This document shows, one piece after another, positions 49,460-59,201 of a DNA stretch of 64,000 bases; position 1 is the stretch's first letter; each line of letters begins with the position of its first letter. Source of the stretch: DATKSS01 sp035533335 (GTDB lineage: Bacteria > Chloroflexota > Dormibacteria > Dormibacterales > Dormibacteraceae); contig DATLUC010000031.1 of NCBI GenBank assembly GCA_035533335.1, forward strand, positions 1 to 64,000, read 5' to 3'. The notes beneath the pieces were generated by a model that saw only the letters and a list, made by a program, of their open reading frames with translations, ran no database searches and was not told the DNA's origin. Made by a program: the position numbers and the translations under genes.

Positions 49460-50347
49460 GTGGTGGGAACGGCGATGGTCCTGATCTCGGCCACAGGCTT
49501 TGGCACGCTGGCCATCTTCGCCAAGCTCGCGTACGCGTCCGGGTTGGGCACCGAGCAGACGCTTGCATTCCGGTTCACGCTCGCGGCGATCGGCATGTGG
49601 GCGCTGGCGAGCGCGCTCGGGCAGCAGCCCTGGCGCCTGGCGAGAAGGGACCTGGTCACTCTTGGCCTGCTCGGCGCGGTCGTGTACACGGGGCAGTCGT
49701 TGACCTATTTCATCGCGCTCCGCACCCTGCCCGCCTCGCTCGTGGTGCTCATCGCCTACATCTACCCCAGCCTGGTCGTCGTCGCAGGCTGGATCTTCCT
49801 GGGCCGAGAGGTCTCCGTGTGGCATGGGGTCGCGCTGGCGGCCAGCTTCGTGGGCGTCGCGATGCTCGTAGGCGGCGCTCACTTTCAGATCGCTTGGGCG
49901 GTGCTCTTCGCCATCGCCTCGCCGGCGATCTACACCGGTTACATCCTGATCGGCGAGCGTGTCATGCGCTCAGTTCCCGCGGTCGGCGCCAGCGCGGTAA
50001 TCATGTCGGGCGCTGCACTTGCGTTTTGCGTGCTGGCGGCGTTCGGCCACCAGGTCGCCGCGCCACCCAACGTGAACGGATGGGCTGTGGCGGTCGGCAT
50101 CGCCTTCTTCCCGACCATGCTCGCGATTTCGCTGTTCCTCGCGGGCCTGCCCCGCATCGGCGCCGCGCGGGCAGCGCTGATCAGCACCTGGGAGCCGGTG
50201 GTCACCGTAATCCTCGCGGTCACTCTCCTCGGCGACCACCTGTCTCCGGTGCAGGTGGCAGGCGGGGTGCTCGTCCTGCTCGCCGTCGTGGTGGTGCAGG
50301 CTGCGCACCTGTGGCGGCCGGGGGCGCCGAGCGCGATGAAACCCTAG
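49460..50347 (+). CDS. EamA/DMT-family transporter
   Basis: A 295-residue drug/metabolite transporter with ten membrane helices in two EamA repeats: the first contains FRFTLAAIGMWALA and ALRTLPASLVVLIAYIYPSLVV, the second contains ALISTWEPVVTVILAVTLLGDHLSP. The start is in the GTG pair at 49460/49463 next to CGGAGG, or ATG at 49475. Substrate unknown. Confidence 0.87.
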   Translation: MVGTAMVLISATGFGTLAIFAKLAYASGLGTEQTLAFRFTLAAIGMWALASALGQQPWRLARRDLVTLGLLGAVVYTGQSLTYFIALRTLPASLVVLIAYIYPSLVVVAGWIFLGREVSVWHGVALAASFVGVAMLVGGAHFQIAWAVLFAIASPAIYTGYILIGERVMRSVPAVGASAVIMSGAALAFCVLAAFGHQVAAPPNVNGWAVAVGIAFFPTMLAISLFLAGLPRIGAARAALISTWEPVVTVILAVTLLGDHLSPVQVAGGVLVLLAVVVVQAAHLWRPGAPSAMKP

Positions 50348-50374
50348 GGTCGTCTCCAGAAATTCGCGCCGGAC

Positions 50375-51010
50375 CTAGCTTCGCTTGATGACGATCACCG
50401 AGATCTCGTCCGCCGCCCGGTCGATGCGGTCGGCCGAGTTCTTGAGGTGCCGGTAGATCTCCCTCGACTTGAGGATCTGGTTCATCTCCGCGCCGCTGTC
50501 GAACAGATGGCCGACGGCGAGGTGGTACAGGCCGTCGATCCTGTTCTCCGAACGCTTGGCCCGCACAGCGTGGTCGGATGCCACCCTCGGGTGATCCAGC
50601 AGCTCTGAGACGGCGGCGCGGATGTGACGGGCCCCCTCAACGAGCACGCCCGCCATCTCCTGGAGGCCCGCGGGCGGCGGGATCTTGTAGATCGCCAGCT
50701 CGATGGCGGTCTCGTTGGCCGCGTCGAGGATGTCGTCCACCGCGCGTGAAAGCGCGAACAGGTCCTCGCGGTCGAACGGGGTCGCGTAGGTGTGCGCCAG
50801 CTCGTCGATCAGGATCCGGCGCTTGGAATCGCCTTCGCGTTCGATCTCCTTGATCTCGTCGATGATCTCGGCGTCCGCGGAATCCTCGCGGCCGAACTTC
50901 TCGAGCGCCTGCAGCGCCCGGATGGTGAGGTCGGCCTGCTCGGACAGGAGCGCAACGAAGCGGCGATCGTTGGAACGGGCGAGCGCCTTGATGGTCCGGC
51001 CGAAGCTCAT
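50375..51010 (-). CDS. DUF47 (PhoU-like) phosphate transport accessory protein
   Basis: A 211-residue all-helical protein of the DUF47/PhoU-like family. Metal-binding type motifs EREGDSKRR and SRAVDDILDAANE, then SADRIDRAADEI near the C-terminus, are characteristic. It is coupled by ATGA to the PiT-family transporter upstream, the usual partner of DUF47 proteins, and probably modulates its activity. ATG at 51010 is chosen; the frame is open upstream but overlaps the transporter. Confidence 0.88.
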   Translation of the reverse strand: MSFGRTIKALARSNDRRFVALLSEQADLTIRALQALEKFGREDSADAEIIDEIKEIEREGDSKRRILIDELAHTYATPFDREDLFALSRAVDDILDAANETAIELAIYKIPPPAGLQEMAGVLVEGARHIRAAVSELLDHPRVASDHAVRAKRSENRIDGLYHLAVGHLFDSGAEMNQILKSREIYRHLKNSADRIDRAADEISVIVIKRS

Positions 51011-51999
51011 GGCGCCACCCCCGCGGCCCGGACCGCGAGGTGTAACGCTGCCGTGACCACCACCGCAAGCGGGAGCGTCAAAAGCCACGATCCGAGCATC
51101 TCTCGCACGATGCCCCACCTGACGGCGGATGCTCGTAGAGCGGCGCCGACGCCGACCAGGCCGCCGTCGATCGTCTGCGTCATGCTGACCGGCGCACCAG
51201 CCGTAGCGAGCGCGGCGACCACTGTGCCGGACGCAAGTTGCTGAGCAAGCGCCTGCACCGGGCGGACTCGCAAAACACCAAACCCGATGCGGCTAGCCAC
51301 GCGCCAGCCGCCGACAAGCGCACCAACATAGAAAAGGACGAATGCGCCAATGATAGGGATGGGACTCGAAAACGCCACAGTTGCCGAATGGTTCCCCAGC
51401 GCGATGCCGACGGCGATCAGCCCGACGGACTTCTCCATGTCGTTCGCGCCGTAGGCGAATGCCTGGATGGCGGCCGTGACGAGCTGAAGCCTGGCGAGCT
51501 CCAGCATCGATGCATGCGGCCGCGTTCCCATGAGCTTGCGGATGCCCCAGTAGACCAGCAGCGAGAGCAGGCCGCCGCCGAACACGGACACCGGCATTCC
51601 GATCAATACACGCACGACGCCCGGCCAGTGCACGACCGCGTGGCCGCCTGACGCCAGCACCCAACCGAGCATCCCGCCGACCAGGGCCAGGGTCATGCTC
51701 GTCGGGATCCCAGCCCGCCAGGACAACAGGACGACCGACAGCGGCGCCAGCACGATCATCACGTAACCCAGCTCGCCCTGGCCGCGTAGGTCGACGATGT
51801 TGACGCCGATCGTGCGAGCGACCGCGGTGCCGATGACTAGCGGTCCGGCGACGCTGATGAGCAGCAGGCCGGCTGCCACCGGGGGAGTCACGACTCGTCC
51901 GGATGTGAACGAGGCCAGCAGGTTGCCGCCGTCATTGAAGCCGGATACCACGCCGAAGAGACCGGCTGCGACGAGCGTGATGATGGCGGCGGCGTTCAA
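51007..51999 (-). CDS. PiT-family inorganic phosphate transporter
   Basis: A 330-residue membrane transporter with the duplicated PiT signatures SGFNDGGNLLAS near the N-terminus and YGANDMEKSVGLI in the second half, and about nine to ten membrane helices. TTG at 51999 directly precedes the first helix. Coupled with DUF47 downstream, it forms the standard low-affinity phosphate uptake pair. It is divergent from the UbiB-family gene. Confidence 0.87.
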   Translation of the reverse strand: MNAAAIITLVAAGLFGVVSGFNDGGNLLASFTSGRVVTPPVAAGLLLISVAGPLVIGTAVARTIGVNIVDLRGQGELGYVMIVLAPLSVVLLSWRAGIPTSMTLALVGGMLGWVLASGGHAVVHWPGVVRVLIGMPVSVFGGGLLSLLVYWGIRKLMGTRPHASMLELARLQLVTAAIQAFAYGANDMEKSVGLIAVGIALGNHSATVAFSSPIPIIGAFVLFYVGALVGGWRVASRIGFGVLRVRPVQALAQQLASGTVVAALATAGAPVSMTQTIDGGLVGVGAALRASAVRWGIVREMLGSWLLTLPLAVVVTAALHLAVRAAGVAP

Positions 52000-52033
52000 G
52001 TCCGCTGCATCGTAAGCGGCTGCCTGGCGCCAG

Positions 52034-53710
52034 GTGCGCGTTGATCCTGTGATGGGGATCTCCCTGCGGCCCGAGCACCTGAAGAGATACAAGGACATCG
52101 CCCTGCTCATCGCGCGCCATGGCCGTCCCGGGATGATCAAAGACGCCGGGCTCGAGCAAGCGCTGGCCGGCGAGTCTTCGAACGGGCACGTCACGACGGC
52201 TGACGCCGAGGCGCTGGCGGCAGACCTCGAGAAGCTCGGGCCGACGTTTATCAAGCTCGGCCAGGTCCTGTCCACCCGCTACGACATGTTGCCCGACGCG
52301 TACGTGGACGCTCTGGTCCGGCTCCAGGATGACGTGGCCCCGTTTCCCTTCGCCGAGGTCGAGCAGATCGTCAACACGGAGCTGGGGCTGCGGATGTCGA
52401 AGGCGTTCCTGGAGTTCGAACCGGTGCCGATCGCCGCGGCCAGCCTCGGCCAGGTCCACCGGGCGAAGCTGCGCGACGGCAGGCGTGTGGCGGTGAAGGT
52501 GCAGAGGCCGGGCATCCACCAGACGGTTGCGGACGACCTCGACGCGCTCGAGCAGATCGCGGAATGGATCGATGATCACACCGACTTCGGCCGCGGCCAC
52601 CACCTCGAGGACTTCCTGGCCGAGTTCCGCAAGAGCCTCCTCCGCGAGCTGGACTACCGGCGCGAGGCGCAGAACCTGGTCACGCTGGCACGCAACCTCG
52701 AGGAGTTCAAACTAATCCTGGTCCCGCAGCCGGTCGACGATTACACGACGAGCCGGGTGCTGACGATGGATTACGTCGACGGCACGAAGATCACCAAGCT
52801 GAGCCCGGTCGCGCGCCTGGAGCTTCCTGGGAAGGAGCTGGCCGGGGACCTGTTCCGCGCGTACCTCAAGCAGATCCTCATCGACGGCTTCTTCCACGCC
52901 GACCCGCACCCCGGCAATGTGTTCATCACGCGCGACCACCGGCTGGCGCTGTTGGATCTAGGGATGGTCGCGTACATCCCGCCGCAGATGCAGTCGCAAC
53001 TGACCCAGCTCGTGCTGGCCATCAGCGAGGGCCGCAGCGACGATGTGGTGATCTACGCCTTGCAGGTCTCGCAGCGCACACCGTCATTCGACGAGCCGGG
53101 GTTCACAAGGGCCATCGCCGACCTCGTCGCGACGCAGCATAACCGCACGCTCGAGCAGACCGAGGTGGGCAAGGTAGTGCTAGAGGTCCTCACGGTATCC
53201 GGCCGCTACGGGGTGATCCTGGCGCCGGAATTTGGCATGCTGGGGCGCGCGCTGCTCAATCTCGACCAGGCAGGTGCGATGCTCGACCCTCGGTTCGACC
53301 CCAATCAGGCGATCCGCGACAGCGCGGCGGAGATCGTCCGCCGCCGCATGGCGCAGAGCGTGTCGCCGGGCCGAATGCTGCAGAACCTCATCGAGGTCAA
53401 AGAATTCGCGGAACGTATGCCGGGGCGCGTGAACCGGATCCTGGACGCCGTCGCCAACAATGAGGTCGAGATCAAGGTCTCCGCGTTCGACGAGAACAAG
53501 CTCATGAGCGGCTTCCAGAAGATCGCCAACCGCATCACGCTCGGCCTCTTGATGGCCGCGCTGATCATCGGAGCCGCGATGCTCATGCAGGTCTCGACCA
53601 GCTTCCGGATCTTCGGCTACCCGGGGATCGCCATCATCTTCTTCTCGCTCGCGGCGGTCGGCGGCGTGGGGCTGATGCTCCAGATCCTGCGCGACGAGCG
53701 CCGCGCCTAG
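52034..53710 (+). CDS. UbiB/ABC1/AarF-family atypical kinase
   Basis: A 558-residue protein kinase-like ATPase of the UbiB family. Family motifs: KLGQVLSTR (KxGQ), AAASLGQVH (Ala-rich loop), VAVKVQRPG (nucleotide Lys), FHADPHPGNV (catalytic loop) and LLDLGM (metal-binding DLG). Two C-terminal membrane helices (about residues 500-545) are typical. In other bacteria it supports quinone biosynthesis or export; the role here is inferred. GTG at 52034 or ATG 52052 may start it. Confidence 0.9.
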   Translation: MRVDPVMGISLRPEHLKRYKDIALLIARHGRPGMIKDAGLEQALAGESSNGHVTTADAEALAADLEKLGPTFIKLGQVLSTRYDMLPDAYVDALVRLQDDVAPFPFAEVEQIVNTELGLRMSKAFLEFEPVPIAAASLGQVHRAKLRDGRRVAVKVQRPGIHQTVADDLDALEQIAEWIDDHTDFGRGHHLEDFLAEFRKSLLRELDYRREAQNLVTLARNLEEFKLILVPQPVDDYTTSRVLTMDYVDGTKITKLSPVARLELPGKELAGDLFRAYLKQILIDGFFHADPHPGNVFITRDHRLALLDLGMVAYIPPQMQSQLTQLVLAISEGRSDDVVIYALQVSQRTPSFDEPGFTRAIADLVATQHNRTLEQTEVGKVVLEVLTVSGRYGVILAPEFGMLGRALLNLDQAGAMLDPRFDPNQAIRDSAAEIVRRRMAQSVSPGRMLQNLIEVKEFAERMPGRVNRILDAVANNEVEIKVSAFDENKLMSGFQKIANRITLGLLMAALIIGAAMLMQVSTSFRIFGYPGIAIIFFSLAAVGGVGLMLQILRDERRA

Positions 53711-55140
53711 CGCGAAGCCAGCCGGTCTCGCAAGCTCGACAGGATCGGATGAATCTCGTGGGCGCCGATGACCCGCGACGTGTCGATCCCCCAGTCCTTC
53801 TTGGCCAGCACGAACGGGTGCAGCTGCTCGCCCCCGATGGACCCGTGGCCGCCGGCCTGATTCTCGAAGTTGACCTGCTTGCCATTGATGAACGAGCCGA
53901 AGACGACGAGGTCGCCTGCGGCCTCGAACGAGTTGAGGCGAGAGAGCTGGGAACGCAGGATCCCCGCGTCGTCGTAGCGCGCCAGGAGCGACGTGAGCGC
54001 ATCGCCCTCCAGCTCAGCGCCGTTCTTCATGAACACGTCCCGGTCATCGTCTCGCGCCATGAGCAGGGCGACCTCATCGAGTGTCGAGAGGCGGGCCGCG
54101 AGGTCCGGATGTCGCCGCAACACCTCGCGATAGCCGAGCCGCCTGGCCTCGCTCGCGAAATAGATGTGAGCCAGGCCACCTGAGAAGGTCACGTTGACCT
54201 GGCCCTTCGCCTGGTCCGGCGGCGGCCCGTACGCCTTGCCCTTCATCTCCTGCACGCGGAACCCGGGGAGCCAGTCCGCGATCAGCTCCCCGAAGCCGGG
54301 CTTGCCGTGCTGCTTGAAGTGGACGGTGTCGATCTGGCCGTGGTCGGAGAGCACGACCAGCTCGTAGCGGTCGCCCCGCGCGGCCGCCACCTTCTTGATC
54401 GTGCGGTCGACGTGTCGCAGGACACGCAGCGAGGAGGGGTCGTCGGGCCCGAAGGCATGGCCCGTCTCGTCGAATGCGTAGAAGCCTGCGTAGATCGGCG
54501 AGAACCCTTCGCGCATCGCCTTGAGCACGGCGTAGCGAGTGATGTGGTGGACGAAGATCTCCTCGAGCACGTCGCTGATGAGGTAGGCCCTGGCCGGGTG
54601 CTGACCGCTCGCCCGAGACATCGTGTACTCCTGGACCGTGCGCCCGAGAACGAGGACCGCCTGGAGAAACCAGTCGGCGACGTGAGCCGGGTTGGCGATG
54701 TAGGGGAGTACGACGTTCCATGCCGAACTCGACCGCTTGTCGCCCGTGTACGAGCGGTCCTGGTACGCGATGCCAAAGTCGTCCGCCGCGCCGGCCGGGT
54801 AGCAGGCCGCGATGCAGGCGCCGTCCTGGGTCAGCGGCCGGCAGCCCTGGAAGTACTTGTCGGCGACCTTCTTGAAGGTCGAGCCCGCGCCGAACTGCAC
54901 GAGAACTCGGCGCTCGCGGTCCCACCAGCGAAAGCTCGGGATCTCGGAGTTGTCCCCGTACAGGATGCCCGCCTGCACGAACGGCGTGGTCGACGGCAGG
55001 CCGCAGCGATAGCGGTGGATCTCGTAGCCCTCGCTTTCCATCAGCTGCCGGACGAACGGCATGTCCCCTTCGCGAAGCGCCTGCTCCAGCGAGTCGGCGC
55101 CAAGGCCGTCGATGTGCAGGATGACGAGGCGCTCTGCCAT
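53707..55140 (-). CDS. Alkaline phosphatase-superfamily (nucleotide pyrophosphatase-like) protein
   Basis: A 477-residue metal-dependent phosphoesterase. Zinc-site motifs: HIDGLGADS near the N-terminus, the nucleophile Thr in GLPSTTPFVQAG, FDETGHAFGPDD, LSDHGQIDT and the final GGHGSIGGEQLHP. No signal peptide is seen, so it may act in the cytoplasm. A neighbouring endonuclease/exonuclease/phosphatase-family protein is encoded immediately upstream on the same strand (4-base gap). Confidence 0.85.
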   Translation of the reverse strand: MAERLVILHIDGLGADSLEQALREGDMPFVRQLMESEGYEIHRYRCGLPSTTPFVQAGILYGDNSEIPSFRWWDRERRVLVQFGAGSTFKKVADKYFQGCRPLTQDGACIAACYPAGAADDFGIAYQDRSYTGDKRSSSAWNVVLPYIANPAHVADWFLQAVLVLGRTVQEYTMSRASGQHPARAYLISDVLEEIFVHHITRYAVLKAMREGFSPIYAGFYAFDETGHAFGPDDPSSLRVLRHVDRTIKKVAAARGDRYELVVLSDHGQIDTVHFKQHGKPGFGELIADWLPGFRVQEMKGKAYGPPPDQAKGQVNVTFSGGLAHIYFASEARRLGYREVLRRHPDLAARLSTLDEVALLMARDDDRDVFMKNGAELEGDALTSLLARYDDAGILRSQLSRLNSFEAAGDLVVFGSFINGKQVNFENQAGGHGSIGGEQLHPFVLAKKDWGIDTSRVIGAHEIHPILSSLRDRLASR

Positions 55141-55144
55141 GTCT

Positions 55145-55903
55145 TCAGATGTCCGCGAACACCGGAAGGTGGTCTGACGCCCGCACGTTCAGAGTCCAGG
55201 CGTGGTGGGGCGGGGTGGACGCCGCATGGATGTAGATCGCATCGAGCTTCTGGGCGGTCCAATGGGTGCGGCGGATGCCCCTGGTCAGCTCGACCAGGCC
55301 CGCCTCATGGGCGGCCGCGCGCATGCGCCGCCACAGCTGCAGCCGGGGAGGCCCGAACGTGTTGAGGTCTCCCGCGACGATCGTCAGCGGGACCGCGGGT
55401 CGAGCGGCCATGTCGTCTATCACGGTGCGCAGCTGTTGGAGCTTGTGGGTGAATCCGATCACGTCAAGGTGCATCACGTAAACGCGCATCTCGGGCGTTT
55501 CCGCCAGGATCGCGATGCGCCGCTGCGGCTGGATCGCCCGCAGGAGCGTCCGCTCGGCGCGCCTGGTCGCCGCCTCGCCGGGGCTGCTCAGCACCACTAT
55601 CTCGGGCGGCGCCGGCCGGAAGAGGTCCCTCCGCCAGACAAGGGCGTTGCCCTGCTCGTGGCCACGGTAGAGCTGAGCGGTGGCCTGGAAGTGTTCGTAA
55701 CCCTCACCCATCGCCGCCGCGATGGCGGCGGCGTCCTGCCGTCCACCGTGGACGGACGCCTCCTGGATGCCGAACAGGTCGACGGACCGGAAATCGTGGT
55801 GTTTGCGAACCGTGTCGAGCACGGCGTCGAGGCGGAGTCCCAGCTGGATGTTCCAGGTACAGATGCGCACCTGCTCAGCATGAAGACAATGTACGAATGC
55901 CAT
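55145..55903 (-). CDS. Endonuclease/exonuclease/phosphatase-family protein
   Basis: A 252-residue Mg2+-dependent phosphodiesterase or nuclease. Motifs in order: RICTWNIQLG, FGIQEAS (metal Glu), YVMHLDVIGFTHK, VAGDLNTFG (Asp-Asn) and ASDHLPVFA (catalytic Asp-His). ATG at 55903 is chosen because the upstream extension is not conserved-looking and overlaps the divergent promoter region. With the phosphatase-superfamily gene it likely forms a two-gene operon. Confidence 0.85.
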   Translation of the reverse strand: MAFVHCLHAEQVRICTWNIQLGLRLDAVLDTVRKHHDFRSVDLFGIQEASVHGGRQDAAAIAAAMGEGYEHFQATAQLYRGHEQGNALVWRRDLFRPAPPEIVVLSSPGEAATRRAERTLLRAIQPQRRIAILAETPEMRVYVMHLDVIGFTHKLQQLRTVIDDMAARPAVPLTIVAGDLNTFGPPRLQLWRRMRAAAHEAGLVELTRGIRRTHWTAQKLDAIYIHAASTPPHHAWTLNVRASDHLPVFADI

Positions 55904-56000
55904 CCACGATCGACCTGTCCGGCCTCCGGCGTCCCAGAGATCCGGATCGCGGGGGCGGCCCGGGATGCTGGAGCAATTAATGGTTCGCCAGGACTTCTGA

Positions 56001-57608
56001 GTGGCACAGGAGTCGAAGCCCCGATCCGCGCCATCGATCTCGGGCGCCCATCGGTGGATCCTCGCGGCCGCCGTGCTCGGGTCGGGCATCGTCTTCCTGG
56101 ATTCGACGGTGGTCAACGTCGCGCTGCCTCGCATCGGTCGCGATCTCCCACGCGCGTTTCTCGGTGTGCTGGAAGGCCAGTCCTATGTCTACAACTCGTA
56201 CCTGCTCACCCTGAGCTCGCTGCTCATCCTCGGCGGGGCGCTGACCGATTACTACGGGCGCCGGCGGATGTTCCTACTCGGTCTCCTGGGCTTCGGCGTC
56301 ACTTCCGTGCTGTGCGGCCTCGCCCCCACGATGGAGACGCTGGTGCTCTTCCGCATCCTGCAGGGCGCGGCGGGCGCGATGCTGGTCCCAGGCTCGATCG
56401 CGCTGATCACGGCCAACTTCTCCGGAGAACAGCGCGGCCGGGCCTTCGGCGTTTGGGCGGGAGCCTCGGGCCTCACCTCCATCCTCGGGCCCCTGGTCGG
56501 AGGTGTGCTCGTCGACATGATCTCGTGGCGCGTCGCCTTCCTGATCAACATTCCGCTCGTCGCCGCCGCGCTGTGGCTCACCTGGAGGCACGTACCCGAG
56601 AGCCGCGACGACCAGGCCTCCTCTCATTTCGACTGGCTCGGAGCGGCGGTCGTCGCCCTGGCCGTCGGAGGGCTGGCGTTTGGCGCGATCTACGGCCAGC
56701 AGCGGGCCTGGCGCGACCCGATCGGCTACCTCGCGCTTGCGCTGGGCGTGCTCGCCACGATTGCGCTGCCCATCCTCATGATCAGGTCGGCCCACCCGCT
56801 GATCCCGGTCGGCCTGTTCCGCTCGCGCAACTTCACCGTCACCAACGTGTCGACACTGCTGATCTATGGATCGCTGTACGTCACCTTCTATTACCTCGCC
56901 CTGTTCCAGCAGGGAACCCTCGGCTACAGCGCGGCGGCCGCGGGTGCGGGCGCCATCCCGGGCTCCCTGTTCCTCATCCTGTTCTCATCCCGCTTCGGCA
57001 GCCTGGCCGCGCGCCTTGGGCCGCGATGGTTCATGGCGACGGGGCCGGTCTTGATGGCGCTCGGGGTGCTCTGGTACAGCCGGGTGCCGCCCGGCAGCGT
57101 CGCGTGGCGCCTCCGCCCCGGCGATGCGTCGAGCTATATCCCGAGCGCGTCGTGGGCCTACGACTTCCTACCCGGTTCGATCCTCTTCGGCGCCGGCCTG
57201 TGCATCCTGGTGGCGCCGTTGACCACGGCTCTCATGACCTCGGTGCCGGTTCGCAACTCGGGTGTCGGCTCGGCCATCAACAACGCGATCTCGCGGGTCG
57301 GCCCACAGTTGGCGGGAGCCCTGGTCTTCGTCTTCTTGACCGCCAACTTCTATTCCTACCTGGGGGCTCGCCTCACCGGCGTCGATGTCTCGTCGACGTC
57401 GTTCCGCAACCAGGTGAGCCCCCTCAACCCGCCGGTCGACCCGCAACTGACCGCGGTCGTGCGAGACGCTTCGACGGCCTCATTTCACCTTGCGATGGTC
57501 ATCGGCGCAGGCCTCCTGGTCCTGGGCGCGCTGGTCAATGCGTTCGGCATACGCAATGCGCCCCAAGTCGAGGCGGATGCGTCCAAGGCGCCTTCCGTTT
57601 CCGCATAG
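56001..57608 (+). CDS. EmrB/QacA-type (DHA2) MFS efflux transporter
   Basis: A 535-residue transporter with about fourteen membrane helices, the DHA2 size. Motif D1 LDSTVVNVALP at residues 33-43, motif A GGALTDYYGRRRMF and motif C GLTSILGPLVGGVL define a drug/H+ antiporter. GTG at 56001 is the start. Substrate unknown. It is followed 10 bases later by the acyl-CoA ligase gene. Confidence 0.9.
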   Translation: MAQESKPRSAPSISGAHRWILAAAVLGSGIVFLDSTVVNVALPRIGRDLPRAFLGVLEGQSYVYNSYLLTLSSLLILGGALTDYYGRRRMFLLGLLGFGVTSVLCGLAPTMETLVLFRILQGAAGAMLVPGSIALITANFSGEQRGRAFGVWAGASGLTSILGPLVGGVLVDMISWRVAFLINIPLVAAALWLTWRHVPESRDDQASSHFDWLGAAVVALAVGGLAFGAIYGQQRAWRDPIGYLALALGVLATIALPILMIRSAHPLIPVGLFRSRNFTVTNVSTLLIYGSLYVTFYYLALFQQGTLGYSAAAAGAGAIPGSLFLILFSSRFGSLAARLGPRWFMATGPVLMALGVLWYSRVPPGSVAWRLRPGDASSYIPSASWAYDFLPGSILFGAGLCILVAPLTTALMTSVPVRNSGVGSAINNAISRVGPQLAGALVFVFLTANFYSYLGARLTGVDVSSTSFRNQVSPLNPPVDPQLTAVVRDASTASFHLAMVIGAGLLVLGALVNAFGIRNAPQVEADASKAPSVSA

Positions 57609-57618
57609 ACTGCGGGCC

Positions 57619-59181
57619 ATGATCTTCAAGAGCCCTCACCCGGATGTGACCATCCCCGACTCGGCGCTCACGCCGTTCGTGTTCGACAAGGCCCAGCGCC
57701 TGAGCGACAAGATTGCAATCGTCGAGGCGGTAAGTGGCCGCTCGTACACGTACGGCCGGCTGTCGGACGGCGTCCAGCGGCTCGCCGCGGGTCTGGCGGC
57801 CCGCGGGTTCCACAAGGGCGACGTGCTGGCGATCATGTCCCCTAACCTGCCCGAGTACCCGATCGCCTTTCACGGCGTCGCGACGGCGGGCGGCGTCAAC
57901 ACGACCCTCAACCCAACCTACACTGCGGACGAGATCGCTTTTCAGCTCAACGACTCGCGCGCCCGCCTGTTGATCACGATTCCGCCTCTGGTGGGCAAGG
58001 CCCAGGAGGCTGCGGCCAAGTCGATGGTGGAGGAGATCATCGTGTTCGGCGAGGTCGAGGGTGCGGTTCCCTTCGAATCGCTGCTCGCTGATGGGCCGGC
58101 GCCCAAGGTCGACATCGACCCTGCAGAGGACCTGATCGCGTTGCCCTACTCGAGCGGCACCACCGGATTCTCCAAGGGCGTGATGCTCACGCATCGCAAC
58201 CTGGTGGCGAACCTGGTGCAGATCAGTGGATGCATCCAGATCGCAGAAGACGAAAAGCTCATGGCATTCCTGCCTTTCTTCCACATCTACGGCATGACCG
58301 TGATCATGAACGCGGGCCTGCGCGCCGGCGCCACGCTGGTCACCATGGCGCGTTTCGAGCTGGAACCATCCCTCAAGGCGGTGCAGGACTATGGCGTGAC
58401 GCGTTTCTTTCTCGTCCCGCCGGTCGTCGTGGCTCTCGCCAAGAGCCCCGTGGTCGACAGCTACGACCTGTCTTCCATCACGCGCGCTTTCTCCGGCGCG
58501 GCGCCTCTCGATGCGCAGACGGCCATGGCTGTCAGCCGGCGGATCGGCTGTCGGCTCTCCCAGGGCTACGGCCTCACCGAGACAAGCCCTGCAAGCCACG
58601 TCGTTCCCGATGACTTTGCCGAAGTCGTCCCTGGCTCGGTGGGCCCCACAGTCGCCAACACCGAATGCAAGATCGTCGACGTCGCGACCGGACACGAGCT
58701 CGATCGCAACCAGGACGGCGAGATTTGGATCAAGGGCCCCCAGGTGATGAAGGGCTACCTCAACAACCCGGACGCGACGAAGTCATCGATCGATGCGGAC
58801 GGCTTCTTTCACACCGGTGACATCGGCCACATCGACGATCGCGACGAGTACTTCATCGTCGACCGGCTCAAAGAGCTCATCAAGTACAAGGGCTTCCAGG
58901 TGGCGCCGGCCGAGCTGGAGGCGCTGCTCCTCTCTCACCCCAAGGTCGCCGACGTCGCGGTCATCGGCGTGCGGGACGAGGAGGGGGAGGAGGTTCCCAA
59001 AGCCTTCGTGGTGCTCAAAGAGCCGGTGACGCCGGAAGAGCTGATGGAGTTCGTGGCCTCACGCGTCGCCCCGCACAAGAAGGTCAGGCGCGTGGAGATC
59101 GTCGAGCAGATCCCGAAATCGCCCACCGGCAAGATCCTGAGGCGCGTGCTGCGTGACAGGGAAAAGGCCGGAGCCGCCTAA
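57619..59181 (+). CDS. 4-coumarate-CoA ligase-like acyl-CoA synthetase
   Basis: A 520-residue ANL-superfamily ligase: P-loop YSSGTTGFSKGVML, YGLTETSPASH, GFFHTGDIGHID, DRLKELIKYKGFQV and the catalytic Lys in SPTGKILRR. The overall order and the LPFFHIYGMTVIMN segment place it with 4CL-type ligases acting on aromatic or medium-chain acids. ATG at 57619 is 10 bases after the MFS stop. Confidence 0.9.
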   Translation: MIFKSPHPDVTIPDSALTPFVFDKAQRLSDKIAIVEAVSGRSYTYGRLSDGVQRLAAGLAARGFHKGDVLAIMSPNLPEYPIAFHGVATAGGVNTTLNPTYTADEIAFQLNDSRARLLITIPPLVGKAQEAAAKSMVEEIIVFGEVEGAVPFESLLADGPAPKVDIDPAEDLIALPYSSGTTGFSKGVMLTHRNLVANLVQISGCIQIAEDEKLMAFLPFFHIYGMTVIMNAGLRAGATLVTMARFELEPSLKAVQDYGVTRFFLVPPVVVALAKSPVVDSYDLSSITRAFSGAAPLDAQTAMAVSRRIGCRLSQGYGLTETSPASHVVPDDFAEVVPGSVGPTVANTECKIVDVATGHELDRNQDGEIWIKGPQVMKGYLNNPDATKSSIDADGFFHTGDIGHIDDRDEYFIVDRLKELIKYKGFQVAPAELEALLLSHPKVADVAVIGVRDEEGEEVPKAFVVLKEPVTPEELMEFVASRVAPHKKVRRVEIVEQIPKSPTGKILRRVLRDREKAGAA

Positions 59182-59201
59182 CCCGGCGTTACAACTTCGA
59201 G

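Noticed and set aside
55202..57622. An 806-codon plus-strand frame across the endonuclease-family and MFS genes
   Set aside because: Low-complexity Arg/Gly/Ala-rich translation; it is out of frame with the clearly conserved MFS transporter and antisense to the phosphatase-family gene.
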